This document shows positions 42,370-52,090 of a stretch of DNA of 64,000 nucleotides, one piece after another. How positions within the stretch are numbered: the stretch's first letter is position 1; each line of letters starts with the position of its first letter. The stretch is from Bradyrhizobium sp. dw_78 (lineage in GTDB: Bacteria; Pseudomonadota; Alphaproteobacteria; Rhizobiales; Xanthobacteraceae). The notes beneath the pieces were generated by a model. It saw nothing but the letters and a program-made list of their open reading frames with translations, did no database searches and had not been told where the DNA came from. The translations under genes were made by a program, and so were the position numbers. The stretch spans positions 434,001 to 498,000 of the forward strand of contig NZ_JAAVUS010000001.1 of NCBI RefSeq assembly GCF_018449525.1. The letters are read 5' to 3'.

Positions 42370-43566
42370 ATGGAGAAAGCCATGTTGAAACAGAGTTCCA
42401 GAACGCCGGCGCTGAAGAGCAGATTATCGTTAGGCTTCGCCAGCATGCTGATGCTTGGCATCGCCACGGTGATGCCGGCGCACGCCGACATCAAAATCGG
42501 CTTCCAGGTGCCGCTGACCGGTCCCTCGGCGACCGACGGCAAGTCCGCGCAGATCGCGGCGACGATGGCGGTCGAGGACATCAATGCCGCCGGCGGCGTG
42601 CTCGGGCAGAAAATCGAACTCGTGACCTATGACGACCAGGCCAAATCCGATCAGGCGATTTTCACCGCCAACAAGCTGATCGGCGAAGACGGCGTCAAGC
42701 TGGTGGTCAATGGCAGCTATTCAGCATCGGGCCGTGCTGCGGCGCCGGTGTTTCAGCAGGCCGGCGTGGTCATGATCTCAGCTTACGGCGTGCATCCCGA
42801 CATCACCCGCGCCGGCGATGACATGTTCCGCCTGGTTCATCTCGGGCCGCCACAGGGCGCCGCCACTGCGCTCTATGTCGGCAAGACGCTCGGAATCAAG
42901 AAAGTGTCCACCATCACGATGGACAATGATTACGGTCAGGCGACGATGGACGGGTTCCTTGAAGCCTCCGGCAAATACGGCATCGAAGTCCTCAACAAAT
43001 ACAGCTATTCGCTCAAGGATCGCCAGTTCGGCTCGATCGTCGCCAGCGTGAAGCGCGATAATCCGGACGCGATCTATGCCACCGGCTATTTCTTTACCGG
43101 CGGTCCGCTGGTCGCGCAGCTTCGCGCCGCCGGAATTACCGTTCCGATCATCGGCTCGCAGGCATTCGATTCCGAGAAGTTCGTCGAGATCGCCGGACCT
43201 GCCGCCGAAGGTACCTACATCATCGACAGTTTCGATCGCGACAGGAAGGACGAGACGCTGCAGAAGTTCTTTGCCGAATTCAAGAACCGCGCCGGCTATT
43301 CGCCCGAAGGCGTCGCCGCCGTTACCTATTCGGCGGTGAGGCTGATGGCGGACGGCATCAAGCGCGCCAACAGCGCCGATCCCGCCAAGGTGCGCGATGC
43401 GCTTGCGGCGACCAAGGACTTTCCGATGCTCGAAGGCAATCTCAACGGCTTCAACAGCCTGCATGAGATCGTGATGCCGATCAGCGTCAATGTGATCAAG
43501 GACGGCAAGTTTACATCGGCCGGCGTGATCACCGATCTCGCGGCGTTCGCACCGCCTGAAAAATAG
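42370..43566 (+). CDS. Branched-chain-amino-acid-type ABC substrate-binding protein
   Basis: A periplasmic protein of 398 residues of the LivK/Peripla_BP_6 class with a Sec signal peptide (KSRLSLGFASMLMLGIATVM, cleavage probably after AHA). Mature landmarks are IKIGFQVPLTGPSATDGKSAQ, ININAAGG-type spacing in VEDINAAGGVLGQKIELVTYDD, VVNGSYSASGRAAAPVF and GVAAVTYSAVRLMADGI. These receptors often bind aromatic or amino-acid-like compounds, so the ligand need not be a branched-chain amino acid; a thio-imidazole or betaine fits the context. It is followed by a hairpin and four transporter genes. Confidence 0.92.
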   Translation: MEKAMLKQSSRTPALKSRLSLGFASMLMLGIATVMPAHADIKIGFQVPLTGPSATDGKSAQIAATMAVEDINAAGGVLGQKIELVTYDDQAKSDQAIFTANKLIGEDGVKLVVNGSYSASGRAAAPVFQQAGVVMISAYGVHPDITRAGDDMFRLVHLGPPQGAATALYVGKTLGIKKVSTITMDNDYGQATMDGFLEASGKYGIEVLNKYSYSLKDRQFGSIVASVKRDNPDAIYATGYFFTGGPLVAQLRAAGITVPIIGSQAFDSEKFVEIAGPAAEGTYIIDSFDRDRKDETLQKFFAEFKNRAGYSPEGVAAVTYSAVRLMADGIKRANSADPAKVRDALAATKDFPMLEGNLNGFNSLHEIVMPISVNVIKDGKFTSAGVITDLAAFAPPEK

Positions 43567-43573
43567 TATTGAT

Positions 43574-43610
43574 GCGGGCGGCGGTGGCAGGGATGGCTTC
43601 CGCCGCCCGC
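43574..43610 (+). terminator. Hairpin between binding-protein and permease genes
   Basis: GCGGGCGGCGGTGGC pairs with GCTTCCGCCGCCCGC over a 7-base loop with two mismatches, starting 7 bases after the binding-protein stop. No T-run follows. Similar intercistronic hairpins after binding-protein genes usually stabilise the upstream message and attenuate the downstream genes. The one at 15800 resembles it. Confidence 0.55.
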
Positions 43611-43626
43611 GGCAAAGGATGATCCG

Positions 43627-44496
43627 GTGTATTACATCGATCTGGCCGTAACCGGCATCAGCTTCGGCTGCATGTACGCCATGATGTCGGTCGGCCTGAC
43701 GCTCGTGTACGGCCTGCTGCGCATTTTGCATGTGGCGCATGCCGCGGTGTTTGCGCTGGGTGCCTATGTCACGGTGCTCGTCGCCAACGCCACCGGCAGC
43801 ATCGGGCTCGGTTTTCTCGCCGCCATCATCGTCACCCCGCTGTTCGGCATGGCGATCTATCGCCTGCTGTACGAGCCGCTGCTGAAATACCGGCCGGATG
43901 TACCCATGATCGCTTCGGTCGGATTGCTGGTGCTGATGCAGGACGCCTTCCGCATCGTGTTCGGCGAGCAGGGCATCACGTTCCACAGCAACAATTTGGC
44001 GTTCGCGACCTACAATTTTTCCGGTGTCACCGTCAGCGCGGTGCAGATCGCGATCGTGGTCGCCGCGGCCGTGGTGTTTACCGGCCTGCATCTGTTCACG
44101 ACGCGGACGCGGATCGGAATCGGCTGGCGCGCCACGGTATCGAAGCCGCAAATTGCCGCGAGCTTCGGCATCGACCCGATCAAGGTTCGCTATCTCAACT
44201 TCGCCGTGGGGTCGGCGCTCGCCGCCATCGCCGGCGGCCTGGTCGCGCTGATGAACAATCTGGTCGATCCCGGGATCGGCTTCGTCGTCAGCTACAAGGC
44301 GCTCGCCATCATCGTTCTCGGCGGCCTCGGCAGCGTGCGGGGCACCCTGATCGCGAGCCTGGTGCTGGGGCTGGTCGAGTCCTATGGCACGATTTTCATC
44401 GGCGCCTGGCTCGATCGCGACGCGATCGCCTTCCTCGCGCTTATCGTGCTCCTGATGATACGGCCGCAGGGATTTACCGGAGCGCGCACCGCATGA
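43627..44496 (+). CDS. Branched-chain-type ABC permease (LivH-like)
   Basis: Inner-membrane permease of 289 residues with about eight hydrophobic segments. Typical LivH sequences are GISFGCMYAMMSVGLTLVYG near the start, LRILHVAHAAVFALGAY and the C-terminal IVLGGLGSVRGTLIASLVLG. It starts with GTG, 60 bases after the binding-protein gene, and overlaps its partner permease by four bases. Confidence 0.94.
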   Translation: MYYIDLAVTGISFGCMYAMMSVGLTLVYGLLRILHVAHAAVFALGAYVTVLVANATGSIGLGFLAAIIVTPLFGMAIYRLLYEPLLKYRPDVPMIASVGLLVLMQDAFRIVFGEQGITFHSNNLAFATYNFSGVTVSAVQIAIVVAAAVVFTGLHLFTTRTRIGIGWRATVSKPQIAASFGIDPIKVRYLNFAVGSALAAIAGGLVALMNNLVDPGIGFVVSYKALAIIVLGGLGSVRGTLIASLVLGLVESYGTIFIGAWLDRDAIAFLALIVLLMIRPQGFTGARTA

Positions 44497-45341
44497 GCGC
44501 TTACGAGATCAGCATCATCTCGATCATTGGCATCAACGTCATTCTGGCGGTCAGCCTGAACATGATCAGCGGCTTCTGCGGGCAGATCAGCCTCGGCCAC
44601 GGCGCCTTTTTCGGCGCCGGCGCCTACGCGGCGGCGCTGACGATGGTCGGCTGCGGAAGCGTTCCGCTGGCGATCGTGGCGGCCTTAATAACGGGGAGTA
44701 TTCTCGGGGTCATTGTCGGCTTCGCCTCGCTGCGCGTGCGTACCGATTTTCTCGCGGTCACCACGATCGGCGTGAATTTCCTGTTCGTCGGTTTTGTCCG
44801 TAAGCAGGCGTGGCTGGGGGGCGAGATGGGCATCAGCGGCATTCCCGCCACCGGCCTCGGCGCCGCCGGCAACATGACGATGATCCTGCTGTTCGCCGCG
44901 GCGACCATTGCGCTGAGCCTGTATATCAGCCGTTCCTGGATGGGCTTTGCATTCCGCGCGGTCGGCCAGGACGAAGGCGCTGCCGCCACGCTCGGCATCA
45001 ATTCCGGCGCCTACAAGCTCGCCGCTTTCGGCATCGGTACCGCGCTCGCCGGTCTGGCCGGCGGCCTCTACGCTTTTTTCACCCAGTTCATTACCGCCGA
45101 CGCTTTCGACTTCATCTTCTCGGTGATGCTGATGGCGATGGTCGTGATCGGTGGCATCGGATCGACCTGGGGCGTCGTGGTCGCCGCTGCCGGCTTGACG
45201 CTGCTGCCCGAGGCGATCCGTTTCGTGAACGATTATCGGCTGCTGGTGTTCGGCGGATTGCTGGTGCTCGTGATCCGTCTGGCGCCGGGCGGCCTCGCCG
45301 CCATGTTTCAGAACGTCTTCCTGCGGACGAGGAAGCCATGA
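44493..45341 (+). CDS. Branched-chain-type ABC permease (LivM-like)
   Basis: The second membrane subunit, 282 residues, with eight or more hydrophobic segments. LivM landmarks are NVILAVSLNMISGFCGQISLG, GHGAFFGAGAYAAA, FRAVGQDEGAAATLGINSGAYK and MVVIGGIGSTWGVV. It overlaps the LivH-like gene and the ATPase gene by four bases each, so the set is translationally coupled. Confidence 0.94.
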   Translation: MSAYEISIISIIGINVILAVSLNMISGFCGQISLGHGAFFGAGAYAAALTMVGCGSVPLAIVAALITGSILGVIVGFASLRVRTDFLAVTTIGVNFLFVGFVRKQAWLGGEMGISGIPATGLGAAGNMTMILLFAAATIALSLYISRSWMGFAFRAVGQDEGAAATLGINSGAYKLAAFGIGTALAGLAGGLYAFFTQFITADAFDFIFSVMLMAMVVIGGIGSTWGVVVAAAGLTLLPEAIRFVNDYRLLVFGGLLVLVIRLAPGGLAAMFQNVFLRTRKP

Positions 45342-46091
45342 GCGCGGTACTTCAGCTCGACGGCGTGGCGATCCGGTTCGGCGGCGTTCAGGCCATCGCC
45401 GGCGTGTCGTTCGCCGTGGAGAAGGGCGATTTCGTCGGGCTGATCGGGCCGAACGGCGCCGGCAAGACGACGCTGATCCGGATCATCGCGGGCTTGCTGC
45501 GGCCCGATGCGGGACGTGTCCGGCTGTCGGGCGTCGATGTGACCGGGGATGCGACTGCGGCCCGCGTGCGCCGCGGCCTTGCGCTGACGCACCAGATCGT
45601 GCGGCCGTTTCGTGAGATGACCGTGCTCGACAATGTCGTGCTGGGCGCCGGCTATCGCTACACCTCCAATCCGTTCCGGGCCCTGCTGCATCTCGATCGC
45701 CGCCGCGAGAAAGAGCGCGCCGCTCAGATTCTCGCCCAGGTCGGCTTGGGCGGCACCGAAGGCAAGCTCGCGGGCTCCCTGCCGCTCGGCCAGATGAAAC
45801 GGCTCGAAGTCGCGCGCGCGCTCGCGGTCGATCCCGAAGTAATTCTGCTTGATGAACCGTTGGCCGGGCTCAATCACACCGAGGCCTCGAAGCAGGTCGA
45901 GACCATCGCCGAGGTTCACGCCCGGGGCATTACCGTGGTTCTGGTCGAGCACAATCTGGAAGAAGTGATGCGGATCTGCCGGCGCCTCATCGTCCTAAAC
46001 AACGGGCAGGTGATCGGCGACGGCGAGCCGCGCGCGGTGATGGCCGATCCGGCCGTACATGACGCCTATGTCGGGGCCGGGATGGTGGGCC

Positions 46092-46105
<14 letters not shown>
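45338..46105 (+). CDS. Branched-chain-type ABC ATPase (LivG-like)
   Basis: ATPase of 255 residues with Walker A GPNGAGKTT, signature SLPLGQMKRLEVARA (LivG-type, Leu-Pro-Leu-Gly in place of LSGGQ), Walker B VILLDEPLAGLN and H-loop VEHNLEEVMR. The ATG at 45338 overlaps the LivM-like stop. The 3' end overlaps the LivF-like gene by 14 bases. Confidence 0.94.
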
Positions 46106-46805
<700 letters not shown>

Positions 46806-46849
46806 CCGTCATCTTGAACAAGGCTGTATTGCGGACGAAAGGAAGACCA

Positions 46850-47917
46850 ATGGCGCGAATGCTGACGGCGGAGGATGTGGAAGCGGGACTGGTCGGCGGA
46901 TTGTTCCTGTCGGCGGGCGGCAGTGGTCGCAATGCGGTCGACAAGAATCGCGGGTTGGGACGGATGGCGCTGGACTATGGCGGCGTTCGTCTGGTCGGGC
47001 TCGACGAGCTTGAACCCGGCGCGAAGATCATTACCGCGACCGCGGTCGGCGCGCCCGGCTTTGCCAAATGGGCGATCAAGCCGCGCGACGCCATCAACGC
47101 GGCGCGCCGGCTGATCGAGAAACTGGACACGCCCCCCGCCGGCGTGATCTGCGGCCATGTGCCGGGCTTCAACGCCTGGCTGGTCGCCGCCGCGCTCGGG
47201 CTCGACTATATCGATGCCGCATCGAACGGGCGTGGACATCCGACCGTGAAAATGGGCGGCATGGGGCTGGCATCGCGGCTCGATCTTTCGATCACGCAAA
47301 TCGCCAGCAGCGGCAGCAAGTCCGAAAAATCGGAATTTGCCATCGTTGCGGAAGGCGACATCGTCCGCACCTCGAATGTGATGCGGCAGGCGGCGGTGAT
47401 CAATGGCGGACTGATCTATGCCGCGCGCGGTCCGCTGACCGCCGGTTTCATCAGGGAAAATGGCGCCGCGGGCGCGATCACGTTCCAGCTCGATCTCGGC
47501 CGCGCCATGCTCGCGGCCGAAGGCGCGGATCGAGTGCGTGCGACGGCTGAATTCCTGGGTGGCGAAGTGCTGGTCGACGGCGAGGTCACGGCGAACAGCG
47601 TGACCTATAGCGGCGGCTTCGATCTTGGCCAGATGACCGTGCGGGGCGACAACGGCGAGGCGGTACTCGGCATCTACAACGAGTTCATGACCGCGGATTT
47701 CGCCGGCAAGCGCGTCGCCACCTTCCCCGACATGATCGGAGCACTCGACCCACAAACGGGCGAAGTGGTGTCGATCTCGGAATCCAAGCCCGGCAGCCGC
47801 GTCGCCATTATCATCGCGCACCGGTCGAAATTTCCGGTCGGCAAAGGCGCGCTCGACCCCGCAGTGTTTCCCGAGGTCGAGCAGGCGATGGGCGTCGATA
47901 TGCGATCCTATCTCTAG
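46850..47917 (+). CDS. DUF917 / S-methyl-thiohydantoin desulfurase family protein
   Basis: A 355-residue protein of the former DUF917 family, which includes S-methyl-thiohydantoin desulfurase and is distantly related to hydantoinase-A-type proteins. Family stretches are LTAEDVEAGLVGGLFLSAGG near the N terminus, GHVPGFNAWLVAAALGLDYIDAASNGRGHP with conserved His and Asp, MGGMGLASRLDLS, and the C-terminal FPDMIGALDPQTGEVVS. Expected reaction: hydrolysis of a (S-methyl-)thiohydantoin-propionate to the hydantoin, releasing sulfide or methanethiol. It sits between a transporter and GST/urocanase-paralogue genes, and a hydantoinase lies 10 kb upstream, so the chain of reactions is consistent. Acting on another hydantoin-like compound is possible. 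Confidence 0.85.
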   Translation: MARMLTAEDVEAGLVGGLFLSAGGSGRNAVDKNRGLGRMALDYGGVRLVGLDELEPGAKIITATAVGAPGFAKWAIKPRDAINAARRLIEKLDTPPAGVICGHVPGFNAWLVAAALGLDYIDAASNGRGHPTVKMGGMGLASRLDLSITQIASSGSKSEKSEFAIVAEGDIVRTSNVMRQAAVINGGLIYAARGPLTAGFIRENGAAGAITFQLDLGRAMLAAEGADRVRATAEFLGGEVLVDGEVTANSVTYSGGFDLGQMTVRGDNGEAVLGIYNEFMTADFAGKRVATFPDMIGALDPQTGEVVSISESKPGSRVAIIIAHRSKFPVGKGALDPAVFPEVEQAMGVDMRSYL

Positions 47918-47967
47918 AGCATGATCCGGAAAAGTGGAAACCGGTTTTCCGAAAGATCATGCTCAAA
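47918..47967. repeat. Rhizobiales-type dispersed repeat, copy 2
   Basis: A second copy of the element at 37487, again starting directly after a stop codon (desulfurase-like gene). It reads AGCATGATCCGGAAAAGTGG, AAACCGGTTTTCCGAAAGAT and CATGCTC. It sits inside the operon and before the GST gene; the 118-base gap 47918-48035 holds nothing else recognisable. Confidence 0.8.
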
Positions 47968-48035
47968 CAAAAAGATAGAGAGGGATGACGATTCGAAGAA
48001 AAGTCATCCGGCTCTAAGGAAAGGTCGAACCGATC

Positions 48036-48641
48036 ATGCTGCGTCTCTACGACAGCCGGTTATCCGGCAACGCCTGGAAAGTGCGCATCCTGCTGACGCA
48101 GCTCGGCATTCCCTTCGAGCGCGTCACGCTTGACCTGGCCAAGGGCGCGACCGCCGATGCGGCGTTCCGCGCCAAGAGCCGCTTTGCGCGCGTGCCCGTG
48201 CTTGAGCTCGAGGATGGCCGGACCATCGTGGAATCGGTGGCGATCATGCTGTACCTCGCGGAAGGCTCGCCGCTGTTGCCGGACGATCGCTATCTTCGCG
48301 CCGAGGTCACGAGCTGGTTGACGTTCGAGCAGGCGGACCTGTTGCGGGCTTTGGCGCTGCCGCGGTTCTACAACATGCGCGGCATCGCCGATCAGATGAA
48401 AAGCCGGATCGCCGATTTCCAGGAGGGGGCTTATGTGGCCCTGGCCAAGCTCGATCATTGGCTTGCCGCCCACACTTGGCTCGTCGACGAGCGCTACACC
48501 ATCGCCGATATCGGCATGTTCGGATATGTGTCGATGGCGACGGAGGGCGGCTACGACATGGCAGGATTTCCCGCGATCGGTGCGTGGCTCGCTCGCGTGA
48601 AGGCCCAGCCTGGCTGGGTCCCCCTGGTAGAGGAGGCGTGA
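48036..48641 (+). CDS. Glutathione S-transferase family protein
   Basis: A 201-residue GST with the N-terminal thioredoxin-like domain (MLRLYDSRLSGNAWKVRILL, Ser in the usual catalytic position, SRFARVPVLELEDG with the cis-Pro, ESVAIMLYLAEG) and the helical C-terminal domain (ERYTIADIGMFGYV). It is only one base before the urocanase paralogue and is in the same operon as the desulfurase-like gene. A role in handling a thiol released from the thio-imidazole, or in isomerising an intermediate, would fit, but neither is shown. Confidence 0.88.
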   Translation: MLRLYDSRLSGNAWKVRILLTQLGIPFERVTLDLAKGATADAAFRAKSRFARVPVLELEDGRTIVESVAIMLYLAEGSPLLPDDRYLRAEVTSWLTFEQADLLRALALPRFYNMRGIADQMKSRIADFQEGAYVALAKLDHWLAAHTWLVDERYTIADIGMFGYVSMATEGGYDMAGFPAIGAWLARVKAQPGWVPLVEEA

Positions 48642-48642
48642 C

Positions 48643-50301
48643 ATGGATATTCCCGTTCGTCGCGGCAAGGAAGTCAAGGCCGGGCGCGGCAGCGTCTTGC
48701 GCTGCAAGGGATGGCGCCAGGAAGCGATCCTCCGGTTGCTGGAGAACAACCTTGAAAACGGCGAGGATCCCGAAAACCTCGTGATCTACATGTCGGTGGC
48801 GCGGGCGGCGCGCGACTGGAACAGCTTCGATCGCATCGTCGCGACCCTGGCGAGCATGCGCGAAGATCAGACCTTCGTCATGCAGTCGGGTAAGCCGGTC
48901 GGCGTCTTTCCGGGCCAGGCCACGACGCCGCTCGTTATCATGGCCAACGGCAATCTGGTGGGCGACTGGAGCGGCGAGGAAAGCCGCCGCAAGCTCGACG
49001 ACATGGGCCTCACCGTCTATCCGGGAATGACGGCCGCCGCCTGGCAATATATCGGCAGCCAGGGAATTCTGCAGGGCACGTTCGAGACCTTCATGGCGAT
49101 CGCGCGCCAGCATTTCGCCGGCACGCTCGCCGGCCGCCTGCTGCTCACGTCCGGCTGCGGCGGCATGAGCGGCGCGCAGCCGCTGGCGGGCAAGCTGGCC
49201 GGCGCCTCGACCCTGGTGATCGAGGTCGATCCGGCGCGGATCGAGCGCCGCATCACGAGCGGCTATTGCGATGCCAGCACGGACAATCTCGATGACGCGA
49301 TCGCGCAGTGGCAGTCCGCGCGCGACGAACAGCGTCCGCTGGCGTTGGCGCTGTGCGCCAACTCAGCTGTCGTGCTGCCGGAACTGGCCCGGCGCGGCAT
49401 CGTTCCCGACATCGTCACCGATCAGACCTTTCCAGATCCCTTGAAAGGCTATGTGCCGGCGGAATTGTCGCTCGAGGAAGCGCGAGCGATGCGAAGCAGT
49501 GATCCCGGGAAGCTGATGGGGCTGGCTCGAAAGTCCGTCGCCACGCATCTGCGCGCGATGCTGGGCTTCATGGACCGCGGCGCCATCGTGTTCGAATACG
49601 GCAACAGCCTGCGGGCCGAGGCCAAGGCGGCCGGCGTCGAAGACGCCTTCCGGATGCGCTCCTTTGTCGATCTCTACATCCGCCCGCTGTTCTGTCAGGG
49701 CATAGGGCCATTCCGCTGGATCGCGGTTTCCGGCGATCCGCAAGACATCTACACCATCGACGACATGATCCTGGAAACATTTTCGTCCAACCATCCGATA
49801 TCCTCGTGGATCGGCAAGGCGCGCGAACATGTCAAATTCACCGGGCTTCCGGCGCGGATCGGCTGGCTCGGTTATGGCGAGCGCAGCCGTCTTGCGTTGC
49901 TGGTCAACGAGGCGGTAGCAAGCGGCAAGATCTCGGGACCGATCGCCTTTACCCGCGATCATCTCGATTCCGGTTCGGCCGCGCTTCCGCACCGGGAAAC
50001 CGAAAATATGAAGGATGGCTCCGACGCCATCGCCGACTGGCCAATCCTCAACGCGCTGCTGAATTGCTCGTCCGGCGCCGACCTCGTCGCTATTCACGGC
50101 CTCGGCGGCCGCGGCGTCAGCGCCGGCGTGACCATCGTTGCCGACGGCAATCCGGCGACCGCCGAGCGGCTGACGCGGGTTCTGGATGGCGATCCCGGCA
50201 TCGGCGTGTTGCGTCATGCCGACGCCGGCTACGATATTGCGATCGAGCAGGCCGAGCGTACCGGCCTGTCGGCCACCATGCCGTCGGGCTTAGGCGCCTG
50301 A
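48643..50301 (+). CDS. Urocanase-family protein, probably a thiourocanate-type hydratase
   Basis: A full-length urocanase homologue of 552 residues. NAD-binding and fold motifs are kept: LTSGCGGMSGAQPLA, RAARDW, IGSQGILQGTFETF and RPLFCQGIGPFRW. Key substrate-site residues differ from hutU in this window: the signature Cys is Gly407 (FTGLPARIGW versus [10 protein letters not shown]), GIGR becomes [12 protein letters not shown] becomes NGNLVGDW, and HHGGGVGMG becomes HGLGGRGVSAG. Paralogues acting on thiourocanate and S-methyl-thiourocanate are known in ergothioneine-type catabolism. With a desulfurase-family gene 1 kb upstream that role is likely. A dedicated hydratase for a methylated urocanate is the main alternative. 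Confidence 0.87.
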   Translation: MDIPVRRGKEVKAGRGSVLRCKGWRQEAILRLLENNLENGEDPENLVIYMSVARAARDWNSFDRIVATLASMREDQTFVMQSGKPVGVFPGQATTPLVIMANGNLVGDWSGEESRRKLDDMGLTVYPGMTAAAWQYIGSQGILQGTFETFMAIARQHFAGTLAGRLLLTSGCGGMSGAQPLAGKLAGASTLVIEVDPARIERRITSGYCDASTDNLDDAIAQWQSARDEQRPLALALCANSAVVLPELARRGIVPDIVTDQTFPDPLKGYVPAELSLEEARAMRSSDPGKLMGLARKSVATHLRAMLGFMDRGAIVFEYGNSLRAEAKAAGVEDAFRMRSFVDLYIRPLFCQGIGPFRWIAVSGDPQDIYTIDDMILETFSSNHPISSWIGKAREHVKFTGLPARIGWLGYGERSRLALLVNEAVASGKISGPIAFTRDHLDSGSAALPHRETENMKDGSDAIADWPILNALLNCSSGADLVAIHGLGGRGVSAGVTIVADGNPATAERLTRVLDGDPGIGVLRHADAGYDIAIEQAERTGLSATMPSGLGA

Positions 50302-50366
50302 TGCGGAATTCGCGCTGCCAGCCGTGACCGATGCAGGCGGTTGATGCGCGATGCTGGAGTTAAGAG

Positions 50367-52076
50367 ATGGATCGTTTCGACCTTGGCAGCCATACCAGAA
50401 CGATTTCGACAGCCTCGCCGGAAGCGCAGCGCTGGTTCGATATCGGCTTGAACTGGTGCTTTGCCTTCAACAAGTCGGAGGGCGTCAAGTGCTTTCGAAG
50501 GGCGCTCGAATTCGATCCCGAATGCGTCATGGCGCATTGGGGCGTCGCCTATGGCTGCGGGCCTTTCTACAACATGACGTGGCGCGACCACAGCGAGGAG
50601 GAGGCCAATAACGCCACGCGCACCGCTTACGAACATATCCAGATCGCGCGCGCCCTGACGCATAGGGCGACGGAGCTCGAAAATTGGCTGGTGGAAACGC
50701 TGGCGTGCCGTGTCCAGAAGCCGCATTCCGTCCAGCCGGAGGAATTTGACCGTTGGGACGATGACTACGCCGCGGAGTTGCGCCGGGTTTATCATCGGCA
50801 TCCGGACGATCAGGATGTGGTGGCGCTTTTTGTCGAGGCCTTGATCACCCGAACGCCACGGCGTCTGTGGAACGCCAGGACCGGACGGTCTGCGAAAAAC
50901 TCAGACGTGATCGAAGCGCTCGAAGTGTGCGAGCGTGCGATCGGTCTCGCCAACCGGGAAGGCCTGAAACAGCATCCGGCGCTCCTGCATCTGCATATCC
51001 ATATTCTTGAAACGTCGAACGAGCCGGAACGGGCGACGGTCTCCGCGGTTGTGCTTGCCACGATGTGTCCGGACGCGGGGCACATGAACCATATGCCAGC
51101 GCATGTCCATGTGCTGTGCGGCGATTACCAGAAAGCCAAGATCGCCAGCGTGAGAGCGATCGCGGTGAACGACAAATACCTCGCTTACGCCGGCGCCCTC
51201 ACGCCCTACACGACGGCTTGCGCGCACGACCTGCTGCTGATGATGCATGCCTGCATGTTCATGGGCAGATATGGCGAATCGATCGGGGCGGCGAATAAGT
51301 TGCGTGCCATGCTTACGAAGGAAGTTTTGAGCGTCAAAGGCCGCCCGAAATTTTCCACAAGCCTCGAAGGCTATTATTCGATGAGCATGCACGTCATGGT
51401 GCGGTTCGGTCGCTGGCAGGAGATCGTCGACGCGCCGATGCCGGATGATCCGGAGCTGTATCTGGTTTCGACCGCGATGTGCCATTACGCGAAGGGCGTC
51501 GCGTACGCCGCGCTCAAGCAGTTCCATGATGCCGATCGGGAGCGTCGATTGTTTCACGACAGCCTGGGACGCATCCCGCATCAACGCAAAGTCTTCAATA
51601 ACACCGCTCGCAGCATTTTAGGTGTAGGCGAGAAGATGCTGGACGGCGAGCTGGAGTACCACAAAAGCAACCATGAACTTGGTTATGCTCATCTGCGCGA
51701 AGCCGTCGATCGGGACGACAATCTGGAATATGTCGAACCGTGGGCATGGATGCATCCGCCGCGGCATGCGCTTGCGGCCCTGCTTGCTGAACAAGGCCAT
51801 TACGACGAGGCGGAGCAGGTCTATCGCGACGATCTGGGCCTGAGCGGCCGGATTCTGCGGTATGCGCAGCACCCGGATAATGTCTGGGCGCTTCATGGCT
51901 TGGCGGAGTGCCTGCGTCGCCGCGGCGAGGCCGAGGAATTGGCCGTCGTGCAAGAGAAGCTTGCGGCAGCGATATCGCTGGCGGACGTGCCGATCATGTC
52001 GTCATGTATGTGCCGCATGGCGGTCGAGAGCGAAGCGCCGGAGAGCTGCTGCGCGCAACGCAACGGATGCGATTGA
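50367..52076 (+). CDS. Tetratricopeptide-repeat protein with His/Cys-rich motifs
   Basis: A 569-residue soluble-looking protein made of helical TPR-like repeats (AQRWFDIGLNWCFAFNKSEG, ALEFDPECVMAHWGVAYGCG, LAALLAEQGHYDEAEQVYRD). It has a distinctive GHMNHMPAHVHVLCGDY motif around residue 230 and a cysteine-rich tail (SSCMCRM, ESCCAQRNGCD) that could bind metal. No signal peptide is seen. It follows the urocanase paralogue by 65 bases. Homologues turn up in catabolic gene clusters, from memory, but I know of no assigned function. The end of the gene faces the chemotaxis receptor gene. Confidence 0.82.
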   Translation: MDRFDLGSHTRTISTASPEAQRWFDIGLNWCFAFNKSEGVKCFRRALEFDPECVMAHWGVAYGCGPFYNMTWRDHSEEEANNATRTAYEHIQIARALTHRATELENWLVETLACRVQKPHSVQPEEFDRWDDDYAAELRRVYHRHPDDQDVVALFVEALITRTPRRLWNARTGRSAKNSDVIEALEVCERAIGLANREGLKQHPALLHLHIHILETSNEPERATVSAVVLATMCPDAGHMNHMPAHVHVLCGDYQKAKIASVRAIAVNDKYLAYAGALTPYTTACAHDLLLMMHACMFMGRYGESIGAANKLRAMLTKEVLSVKGRPKFSTSLEGYYSMSMHVMVRFGRWQEIVDAPMPDDPELYLVSTAMCHYAKGVAYAALKQFHDADRERRLFHDSLGRIPHQRKVFNNTARSILGVGEKMLDGELEYHKSNHELGYAHLREAVDRDDNLEYVEPWAWMHPPRHALAALLAEQGHYDEAEQVYRDDLGLSGRILRYAQHPDNVWALHGLAECLRRRGEAEELAVVQEKLAAAISLADVPIMSSCMCRMAVESEAPESCCAQRNGCD

Positions 52077-52090
52077 CCGCCGGATCGATA

